Shown: positions 6,836 through 12,931 of the stretch, piece by piece | Numbering within the stretch: position 1 is the first letter of the stretch | Layout of the letters: every line of letters starts with the position of its first letter | Assembly: GCA_023387935.1 (NCBI GenBank) | Contig: JAEWHG010000198.1 | Location: forward strand, 1-24,536 | Length of the DNA stretch: 24,536 nt | Reading direction: 5' to 3' | DNA from: Bacillota bacterium | GTDB lineage: Bacteria > Bacillota > Clostridia > Peptostreptococcales > Natronincolaceae | Notes under the pieces: generated by a model | Told to the model about the DNA's origin: nothing | The model's database searches: none | The model's input: the letters and a program-made list of their open reading frames with translations, nothing else | Translations under genes and position numbers: made by a program

Positions 6836-8500
6836 TTAAACTTCCATTATTACTGGTAATATCATTGGTCTACGCTTAGTCTTCTCATATAGGAAATCCT
6901 TTAAGCTATCTCTTATAGAGCTCTTTAATAAGGACCATTCCCTAATATTTTGCTGTTCGCAACCATCTAAGACGCTTCGCACAACTTTTCTAGCTTCATC
7001 AATTAAATCTTCGGATTCTCTTACATAAACGAATCCTCTTGAAATAATGTCTGGGCCTGCCACAATTTTACCGTTATCTTTAGCAATAGTAACAACAACT
7101 ACCATTAAACCATCTTCTGCTAAATGCTTTCTATCTCTTAAAACAATATTTCCTACATCTCCAACGCCTAATCCATCTACCAGAATTCTACCTGATTGAA
7201 CACTTCCATTTAGTTTTCCATAGTCCGCACCGAATTCAAAAACAGTACCATTTTGACCAATGAATATATTTTCCTTAGGCATACCTAAGCTTTCAGCTAG
7301 TTTAGCATGCTGCTTTAGATGCTTATATTCTCCATGTACTGGTATAAAATATTTTGGTTTAGCCAATCTGTGGATCAGCTTTAATTCTTCTTGGCAAGCA
7401 TGACCAGATACGTGAACATCTTCAAAGCTTTCATAAATAACTTCAGCACCTTTTTCGAATAGCTGATTAATTACACGAGTAATTGATTTTTCATTCCCAG
7501 GGATAGGGCTAGATGAGAAAACAACTAGGTCTCCCGCTTGAATATTTAGCTTTCTATGTTCAGAGCTTGCCATTCTAGATAAGGCCGCCATTGGCTCACC
7601 TTGGCTTCCAGTTGTTAATATGATCAGTCTATTATCATCATATTGATCCATCTCATTGATATCTATTATTAAGCCTTCAGGCACGTTTAAAACCCCTAGA
7701 TCTTGAGCAACAGATATTACATTTACCATACTTCTACCTGATACAACTACTTTTCTATCATAATTATAAGCTGAATCTAATACCTGTTGAACCCTGTGTA
7801 CATTGGATGCAAAGGTAGCAACTATAATTCTTTTTTTAGCATTTCTAAAGATGTTTTCAAATGTTGCACCTACACTACTTTCTGACATTGTATATCCAGG
7901 TCTTTCTACATTAGTACTATCAGCCATCATTACTAAAACACCTTTTTTGCCTAACTCTGCAATACGATGTAGGTCTATTACCTGACCATCAATAGGTGTA
8001 TAATCAATTTTAAAATCACCAGTATGGAATATTATACCTAGTGAGGTATGAATAGCTATAGCACACGCATCTGGCATACTATGACTAGTACGAATAAATT
8101 CTACTTCAAATTCTCCAAGCTTGATAGTTTGTCCAACATCCACTTTTTGCAACTGAATATCACTAAGCTTATGCTCTTTAATTTTAATATCTACTAATCC
8201 TAACGTTAATCTAGTACCATATACTGGAACATTAAGTTTTCTAAGAACGTATGGCAAAGCTCCTATATGATCCTCATGTCCATGGGTTAATACAATCCCT
8301 TTAACTTTTTCCTTATTCTTAATTAAATATGTTACATCTGGAATAACAATATCTATTCCTAGCATATCATCTTCTGGAAAACTTAAACCACAATCAATGA
8401 TAATAATCTCATCTTTATATTCAAAGGCGGTCATATTTCTCCCAATTTCACTTAATCCCCCTAAAGGAATAATTTTAATTTTTTCTACTTTTCTAGCCAA
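6836..8500 (-). CDS. rnjA: Ribonuclease J
   Basis: A metallo-beta-lactamase/beta-CASP ribonuclease of 554 residues, with 5'-to-3' exo- and endonuclease activity in mRNA decay and RNA maturation. The zinc motif HGHEDH is at residues 73-78. Other zinc-ligand blocks (SHSMPDA, HTGDFK, ADSTNVE) and the beta-CASP and C-terminal HVSGHA and PVHGEYKH blocks are present. The length is that of RNase J1/J2 family members. The start is TTG at 8500, with AAGGAGAG a few nt upstream; no ATG fits. It is flanked by the fur terminator upstream and its own terminator downstream, so it is probably monocistronic apart from possible read-through into lysO. Confidence 0.95.
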   Translation of the reverse strand: MARKVEKIKIIPLGGLSEIGRNMTAFEYKDEIIIIDCGLSFPEDDMLGIDIVIPDVTYLIKNKEKVKGIVLTHGHEDHIGALPYVLRKLNVPVYGTRLTLGLVDIKIKEHKLSDIQLQKVDVGQTIKLGEFEVEFIRTSHSMPDACAIAIHTSLGIIFHTGDFKIDYTPIDGQVIDLHRIAELGKKGVLVMMADSTNVERPGYTMSESSVGATFENIFRNAKKRIIVATFASNVHRVQQVLDSAYNYDRKVVVSGRSMVNVISVAQDLGVLNVPEGLIIDINEMDQYDDNRLIILTTGSQGEPMAALSRMASSEHRKLNIQAGDLVVFSSSPIPGNEKSITRVINQLFEKGAEVIYESFEDVHVSGHACQEELKLIHRLAKPKYFIPVHGEYKHLKQHAKLAESLGMPKENIFIGQNGTVFEFGADYGKLNGSVQSGRILVDGLGVGDVGNIVLRDRKHLAEDGLMVVVVTIAKDNGKIVAGPDIISRGFVYVRESEDLIDEARKVVRSVLDGCEQQNIREWSLLKSSIRDSLKDFLYEKTKRRPMILPVIMEV

Positions 8501-8787
8501 TATTATCTCTCCTTCTGCCTATGTTTTCTCCGTTTATGTGTTGCTTATATATATATTAATACCCATAGTACTAATTATCCGAACTTATCTCGTATAGTTT
8601 ATTTTATCATATTTTTCATCTATATAGTATCCTTATTATTAAATAAGAATTTACTTTCTCAATTAATTTAATCTGTCTACTTAGTTATATGATATAGGTT
8701 ATCCTAAAAAACATAAAATTATATATGTAAATAAAGCTTCTAAGGAAGCTTTATAATGGAGCTTTTAGCGTGTAATTTTATCATACC
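8501..8787. other. Intergenic leader of rnjA
   Basis: About 290 bp of AT-rich DNA between rnjA and the fur terminator hold no gene. I see one perfect short hairpin at 8733-8752 and a possible but poor promoter (TTGAGA, 17 nt, ATAATA) near 8630-8670 on the minus strand. A long untranslated leader for rnjA is likely; no known riboswitch is recognised. Confidence 0.45.
8733..8752. terminator. Short perfect hairpin between fur and rnjA
   Basis: AAAGCTTC-TAAG-GAAGCTTT is an 8-bp perfect stem with a tetraloop. Neither side has a T-tract longer than three, so it may be a second, weak terminator for fur or a leader stem for rnjA. Confidence 0.35.
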
Positions 8788-8825
8788 GTAAAAATAGTCT
8801 TGCAGAAAGCTCTGCAAGACTATTT
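8788..8825 (-). terminator. fur terminator
   Basis: A perfect 15-bp stem AAATAGTCTTGCAGA / TCTGCAAGACTATTT (8792-8806 and 8811-8825) with a 4-nt loop is followed on the minus strand by TTTTT. The stem includes the fur stop codon. Confidence 0.93.
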
Positions 8826-9254
8826 GCATTTAGAACAGATGCCATAAAATTTAACGGAATGATCTTCAATAATAAAGTGATATTTTTTTTCAATTTCATC
8901 TTCTAAGGTTTCTAATAAATCTATTTCCACCTCTATTACATCATTGCAATTCTGACAAATTAAGTGATGATGCTGATGGTCATTTTCATGGTTATTTAAT
9001 TCATATCGAATACATCCATCATCTAAATTTAGCTTTGATAAAACTGACATCTCATCTAAGAGCTGTAAAGTTCTATAAACAGTTGCGAGTCCAATTTCTG
9101 GACACTTTTCTTTTACTAAATCATAAATTTCCTCCGTATTTAGATGCTTTCCTTGGTTTTCAATAATAGTGTCCAATGTAGCTCTTCTCTGAGGAGTTAG
9201 TTTATATCCCTTGTCTTTTAATCTTTCTTTTAGTGATTCAATCAGGTTATCCAT
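8820..9254 (-). CDS. fur: Fur-family metal-responsive repressor
   Basis: A 144-residue winged-helix repressor of the Fur superfamily. The DNA-binding part carries LTPQRRATLDTI and GLATVYRTLQLL. The metal/dimer part has the HQHHH cluster (His93, His95-97) and two CxxC pairs (Cys100/Cys103 and Cys140/Cys143) for structural zinc. After the first CxxC the sequence reads VIEVE, with Glu where PerR has its oxidisable Asp, so Fur (or Zur) is favoured over PerR. The start at 9254 has AAGGTG 6 nt upstream. Longer versions of the frame run back into the promoter at 9298-9326 and are rejected. It probably regulates iron uptake; no clear Fur box is visible in its own promoter. Confidence 0.9.
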   Translation of the reverse strand: MDNLIESLKERLKDKGYKLTPQRRATLDTIIENQGKHLNTEEIYDLVKEKCPEIGLATVYRTLQLLDEMSVLSKLNLDDGCIRYELNNHENDHQHHHLICQNCNDVIEVEIDLLETLEDEIEKKYHFIIEDHSVKFYGICSKCK

Positions 9255-9297
9255 GCTTTCACCTTCATTTCTCAAATAATAACGTTTTTCAAGTAAT

Positions 9298-9326
9298 ATT
9301 ATAGTAAAAGATTCCAATCTTGTCAA
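9298..9326 (-). promoter_or_regulatory. Consensus sigma-A promoter of fur
   Basis: On the minus strand TTGACA (9326-9321), a 17-nt spacer and TATAAT (9303-9298) are a perfect match to the consensus, about 45 nt upstream of the fur start. Confidence 0.9.
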
Positions 9327-9357
9327 TCATTAATTATTTTAAATGTTCAAAAAAAAA

Positions 9358-9430
9358 TTGTTCGTTTTCACGCACAAACTTTATACCGCACTCAATTTAA
9401 AACTCTGTTTTAAATTTCAAGTGTTCAAAA
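9358..9430 (+). repeat. Two-hairpin intergenic repeat, copy A
   Basis: A 73-bp core is shared with the copy at 9814-9886 (opposite strand, 63 of 73 positions by hand alignment) and with the copy at 19439-19512 (about 53 of 73). The first hairpin pairs TTGT with ACAA around a conserved TCGTT loop. The second pairs AATTTAAAA with TTTTAAATT around CTCTG, with outer GCACT/AGTGT. Similarity to the 19439 copy extends left to the TTAATTATTTT starting at 9330. The 12-mer TGTTCAAAAAAA occurs at 9344-9355 and again at 9422-9433. The right end merges with the T-tract of the DUF1292 terminator. Confidence 0.75.
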
Positions 9431-9456
9431 AAAGACGGACTATTTAGAGTCCATCT
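9426..9456 (-). terminator. Terminator of the DUF1292 gene
   Basis: On the minus strand AGATGGACT and AGTCCGTCT (one G-T pair) form a 9-bp stem with a 6-nt loop, followed by seven T residues. The T-tract is also the end of repeat copy A. Confidence 0.9.
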
Positions 9457-9465
9457 TCTAATATA

Positions 9466-9726
9466 TTACATTTCTTCATCCATTAATGTTTCATATGCAG
9501 CTACTACATTATCATATTCTTCATCATCTTCTATAGTAACTAATGAGTACTCATCATCATTTTCATATACAATTTTAAATACATAAGCATCTTCTTCTTC
9601 ATTTGAACCTACAGGTGCTAAAACTGCATATTCATTCTCTTCTACTTCAAGAGTCATTATAACTTCAAAATCTTGCTCTTTACCCTCTTCGTCTAATAAT
9701 GTTATGATATCGTCTCTTTCTTCCAT
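9466..9726 (-). CDS. DUF1292 family protein (YrzB-like)
   Basis: A small, very acidic cytoplasmic protein of 86 residues. It has the DUF1292 pattern: an N-terminal DDIITLLDEEGKEQDFEVI, a central YAVLAP and a YVFKI strand, and an acidic C-terminus. Its function is unknown. In many Firmicutes it sits beside ruvX and ireB, as here, which suggests a conserved housekeeping role. The ribosome binding site AAAGGAG is well placed 9 nt before the ATG. A CTATGGTA hairpin lies in its 5' leader, it has its own terminator, and it is separated from ruvX by repeat copy B. Confidence 0.88.
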   Translation of the reverse strand: MEERDDIITLLDEEGKEQDFEVIMTLEVEENEYAVLAPVGSNEEEDAYVFKIVYENDDEYSLVTIEDDEEYDNVVAAYETLMDEEM

Positions 9727-9743
9727 GTAAACATTCTCCTTTC

Positions 9744-9763
9744 CTATGGTATACTTACCATAG
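9744..9763. promoter_or_regulatory. Palindrome in the DUF1292 leader
   Basis: CTATGGTA-TACT-TACCATAG is a perfect 8-bp inverted repeat between a TATAAT-like box (near 9770-9775 on the minus strand) and the ribosome binding site. It could be an operator or a leader hairpin; no known regulator is assigned. Confidence 0.45.
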
Positions 9764-9813
9764 TTGTATTATATACTATATTATTATAAAAAAATACTAC
9801 TTTTATATAATTA

Positions 9814-9886
9814 TTTTGAGCACTTGAAATTTAAAACAGAGTTTAAAATTGAGTGCGACATAAAGATTGCAAGTGACAACGAGCAA
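9814..9886 (-). repeat. Two-hairpin intergenic repeat, copy B
   Basis: The same element as copy A but on the opposite strand, between ruvX and the DUF1292 gene. The first hairpin is the strongest of the family, with AAGATTGC pairing to GCAATCTT around a TCGTTGTCACTT loop. The second has AATTTTAAA / TTTAAATTT-type arms with a perfect outer GCACT/AGTGC. Because it follows the ruvX stop directly, the first hairpin may also help end ruvX transcripts. Confidence 0.75.
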
Positions 9887-9894
9887 TCTTTATT

Positions 9895-10314
9895 TTATTT
9901 ACTTATACTATCTAAATAACCTTGTAAAATATAAACTGCCGCAACTTTATCTATTACTTCTTTTCGTTTTTTTCTACTAACATCGGCCTCTATTAAAGAT
10001 CTTTCAGCAGCTACTGTTGTTAAGCGTTCATCCCAAGTAATAATTTTAATGTTGCTGAATCTTTTTTGTAATCTCTCATTAAATTCTAATACTTTTTCAC
10101 CCTGCGGCCCTATTGTTCCATTCATATTTTTAGGTAGTCCTACTACAATTTTATCTACTTCGTGTTCTTTAATAATCTCTTCAAGCCTTTGAAGATCCTT
10201 TTTTATTCCAATTCTACGTATAGTTTCAAGTCCCTGTGCAGTCCATCCAAATAGATCGCTCAAAGCAACGCCTATGGTTTTATCTCCAACATCCAAACCC
10301 ATGGTTCTTGGCAT
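9895..10314 (-). CDS. ruvX: RuvX/YqgF-family nuclease
   Basis: A 139-residue RNase H-like protein of the RuvX/YqgF family, involved in 16S/23S rRNA processing and proposed as a Holliday junction resolvase. The first catalytic Asp is in MGLDVGDKTIGVA. The Glu region is in KIVVGLPKNMNG, and the final acidic residues are in WDERLTT and KVAAVYILQGYLDS. The start at 10314 follows AGGAGG by 7 nt; the frame-extending TTG at 10332 lies before the ribosome binding site. It sits between the membrane phosphatase-like gene and the DUF1292 gene, as in the common alaS-ireB-ruvX cluster. Confidence 0.93.
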   Translation of the reverse strand: MPRTMGLDVGDKTIGVALSDLFGWTAQGLETIRRIGIKKDLQRLEEIIKEHEVDKIVVGLPKNMNGTIGPQGEKVLEFNERLQKRFSNIKIITWDERLTTVAAERSLIEADVSRKKRKEVIDKVAAVYILQGYLDSISK

Positions 10315-10339
10315 ATGACACCTCCTACTCAAATTAATT

Positions 10340-10367
10340 AAAAAATTGTAGCCGGACTATTCCGGCT
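10340..10367 (-). terminator. Terminator after the phosphatase-like gene
   Basis: On the minus strand AGCCGGA-ATAG-TCCGGCT, a 7-bp GC-rich stem starting right after the stop codon, is followed by ACAA and six T residues. Confidence 0.8.
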
Positions 10368-12539
10368 CTAATGACTTAAATCATCAATTATTAAATATAA
10401 TATTGTTGAAGTTAAGAATATAATAGCTGTGGCTGCTGCTACTATACCAGAATCATTAACTGCAAATCCAATAATACTTGCTACTATGATTCCTGTCCAG
10501 CCTATTGCTATTTTAGGGTATTTCAATGATATATTCTTTATAAATCCTATAGGCTTATATAAAAGTATACCTAAGATAACAATTGCACTTAAAAGTACCT
10601 TGCTCCAAATAGTTACACCCATAAGTCTTAGATTCATAGATATTTTCCTAACAATTATTTGGTATATTACAATAGGTCCGCCGTAAACAATTTGATTTAT
10701 TGCACCAGCCAAATGAGATTGGCTTTCTAAAATAAACAAATCAATCATTGCCATAATACCGACTACACCTACTACAGCCAAGCCTATATATATTAATTTT
10801 CTTATATTAATTTTTTGTCCTAATAATCGCATAGATACGAATAGGAACGCAAATACTGCAGTTATTGTTCCTCCAACATTGGCGCCAAGCTTAGGAAAAC
10901 CAATAATAACTGCTACCAGTCCATAGAATATTATAGGAATATATTTATTTACAGAATATCTTTCTATAAATACTGTAGTAAATACTAAAACAGCGCCTAT
11001 CAGCACTCCCATATATTCGTTACCTATACCATAATATCTTGCACCTATTATTGGATCATAGCCCAAGAGAGAGTTTTTAATTAAATTTTGTCCAGTTATA
11101 GTATCAATTAATAATCCGAACACTAGCAAAGCCGTTGCATATAAAATTGTATTTAATGGATTACCCTTAGATAATAAATTCAGTATCACAACGATTGCTA
11201 GAGTAATTCCTATTAATAGTAGATATGTAGTTACAATACTCGTTGCCCCAAATAAAGGCATTATCAATAGTGTAAAAGGTGCAACTATATTACTTACTAA
11301 AGCTAGGGCTATATACTTATGCCACTTAATTGTTAATTTTCTTCTTAAAATTATCAATATTAAAGCCAGAATAGAAATAACAATTTCGTATATAGCAAAA
11401 CTATATAAAACCCGCACCCTTTGAGTAGACGTATTAACTACTCTCCCATTTAAATTGTTTATATAGCTTAAATTATCTTCCATAGTAGTAGAAGTCAACA
11501 CTCTACCGGTCATTTTATCAGATGTTAAATTGAAATAAGACAAAATTGTTGGACCAACATCCACATTTCCTACGATCCCAGTTCTTCTTGTAGTATCTGA
11601 GTTTAAAACCTGTTCTTTATCTTCTCCACTGTAAATAACAAGAGGCGTCAATCTGTCTCCTCTACTTATTGCATCATTAGACGGATATGGACTAGAAATA
11701 ATTAATTTTACATTATCTTTATTTGTAATTTCAACAATCTCTGAAATAAAGCGATCAATTTCATATAAAATTTCTTTTTTATGATTTTCATAGACTTCAG
11801 GATATAAATTTTCTTTATATCTTTCCAACCTTGTAGTATCACCAGTTTCAATAACAATTAAATTGGAATCTAAATATACTTCATTAAATTTATTTAATAG
11901 CATATTGTAATCTGTTTTTATTCCAAATGGTTTCGTAGCATCTTCTTCAATTAAATCATGACTTACGTCTCCGTAATCTATATATCCATTTGAGTCCATG
12001 GCTATTAAAGCAGCTGAGGTTAATTGTGTATCATCAGTATCGCTATTTCCAATCACAGCGGTCTTGTATCCAGAATCTCTTAAAGCTTGACCTAATGCTC
12101 CAGGCATAGCTCCATATTCACCAGCTTCATTCTGGTTGATTAATTTTGTAATATCTAAGTTTATAATCCCATTTTCAGGTACATTTTTCCCAGTACGTCT
12201 CGTATAAATAGAACTCGTTTCTTCATCTAAATTATAGAATAATGAGGTAGTATTGGAAGCTTCCGACCTTACTCCCCAACCTAATGTAGCATAGGATTTA
12301 AACTCACTGTTTGATCCAGAAGCCTTAGTATTCATTAAAGCAATAGAACTTTTATCTATTAACTGTCTCACATAAGGCATTTTTTCTAAATCATTAAAGT
12401 CAATTCGGTTAATTACAACCATTATTACCTTAAGATCTTTATGCTCAGGTGTATTATTATCCTGTCCATATGATACACCTGTTGCCAGTGTAACTATTAA
12501 AATTAATACTGCTATAAAACGAATTGTCCTTATGTTCAA
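10368..12539 (-). CDS. Alkaline-phosphatase-fold domain fused to a polytopic membrane domain (unknown function)
   Basis: A 723-residue membrane protein, not assigned to a named family. Residues 5-25 are a signal sequence or anchor. Residues about 37-370 are extracytoplasmic and resemble the alkaline phosphatase/sulfatase superfamily: a VIMVVINRID first strand, KSYATLGWG, SGYKTAVIGNSDTDD, and especially VGNVDVGPTILSYF (323-336), the usual end of such domains. Canonical metal histidines are hard to find; the strand that normally carries Asp-His-Gly reads IISSPYPSND. Residues 378-720 contain about eleven hydrophobic segments with GARYYGIGNEYMG (499-511), GANVGGTIT (552-560) and NDSG (695-698), likely family signatures. 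The start is TTG; AGGTGA overlaps the ireB stop, so it is coupled to ireB. By layout it recalls lipid-linked phosphotransferases (phosphatase domain plus multispan domain), but this is only an analogy. Confidence 0.7.
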   Translation of the reverse strand: MNIRTIRFIAVLILIVTLATGVSYGQDNNTPEHKDLKVIMVVINRIDFNDLEKMPYVRQLIDKSSIALMNTKASGSNSEFKSYATLGWGVRSEASNTTSLFYNLDEETSSIYTRRTGKNVPENGIINLDITKLINQNEAGEYGAMPGALGQALRDSGYKTAVIGNSDTDDTQLTSAALIAMDSNGYIDYGDVSHDLIEEDATKPFGIKTDYNMLLNKFNEVYLDSNLIVIETGDTTRLERYKENLYPEVYENHKKEILYEIDRFISEIVEITNKDNVKLIISSPYPSNDAISRGDRLTPLVIYSGEDKEQVLNSDTTRRTGIVGNVDVGPTILSYFNLTSDKMTGRVLTSTTMEDNLSYINNLNGRVVNTSTQRVRVLYSFAIYEIVISILALILIILRRKLTIKWHKYIALALVSNIVAPFTLLIMPLFGATSIVTTYLLLIGITLAIVVILNLLSKGNPLNTILYATALLVFGLLIDTITGQNLIKNSLLGYDPIIGARYYGIGNEYMGVLIGAVLVFTTVFIERYSVNKYIPIIFYGLVAVIIGFPKLGANVGGTITAVFAFLFVSMRLLGQKINIRKLIYIGLAVVGVVGIMAMIDLFILESQSHLAGAINQIVYGGPIVIYQIIVRKISMNLRLMGVTIWSKVLLSAIVILGILLYKPIGFIKNISLKYPKIAIGWTGIIVASIIGFAVNDSGIVAAATAIIFLTSTILYLIIDDLSH

Positions 12540-12550
12540 TTCACAATCAC

Positions 12551-12808
12551 CTACTTTTTATCTAAATATGTCTTCAATAGCTCTTCTAATAATTCATCTC
12601 TTTCTATCTGTCTTATTAAGCTTCTTGCATTATTGTAGCTTGTAATGTATGTAGGATCTCCAGACAAAATATATCCCACAAACTGATTTGTCGGATTGTA
12701 GCCTTTCTCTTCCAAAGCCTCATATACTGTTAAGATAATGTCCTTAGCCTTTTTCTCTTTTTCTTTATCCAAGTCAAACTTCATAGTAAAATTTAGATTT
12801 TCAGACAT
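12551..12808 (-). CDS. ireB: IreB family regulatory phosphoprotein (YrzL/UPF0297)
   Basis: An 85-residue cytoplasmic protein that matches IreB closely: MKFD near the start, VYEALEEKGYNPTNQFVGYI, LSGDPTYITS, ARSLIRQIERDELLEELL. In Enterococcus, IreB is phosphorylated by the PASTA kinase IreK and tunes intrinsic cephalosporin resistance. The same link to cell-wall control is inferred here. It lies between alaS and the membrane phosphatase-like gene, whose ribosome binding site overlaps its stop codon. The ribosome binding site is GGAAGGGG before the ATG. A TATAAT box at about 12856-12861 on the minus strand may be its promoter, with a weak -35. Confidence 0.93.
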   Translation of the reverse strand: MSENLNFTMKFDLDKEKEKKAKDIILTVYEALEEKGYNPTNQFVGYILSGDPTYITSYNNARSLIRQIERDELLEELLKTYLDKK

Positions 12809-12896
12809 AATTATTCCCCTTCCAAATTAGATTAATAATATCTTACCATATTATACCCTTATAAAGTAAGTAATATCATAATTATATGTTAAATGA

Positions 12897-12922
12897 GTAG
12901 AGCATGGATTTCCATGCCCTAC
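12897..12922 (-). terminator. alaS terminator
   Basis: On the minus strand GTAGGGCATGG-AAAT-CCATGCTCTAC is an 11-bp stem with one G-T pair, 10 nt after the alaS stop. The T-tract is poor, so read-through into ireB is possible. Confidence 0.7.
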
Positions 12923-12931
12923 ATTGTTAAA

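Noticed and set aside
8733..8752. Riboswitch ahead of rnjA
   Set aside because: Only one simple 8-bp hairpin is visible, with no conserved aptamer motif that I recognise.
9255..9326. Longer N-terminus for Fur
   Set aside because: It would start inside the -35 hexamer of the consensus promoter, and the family start with a good ribosome binding site is at 9254.
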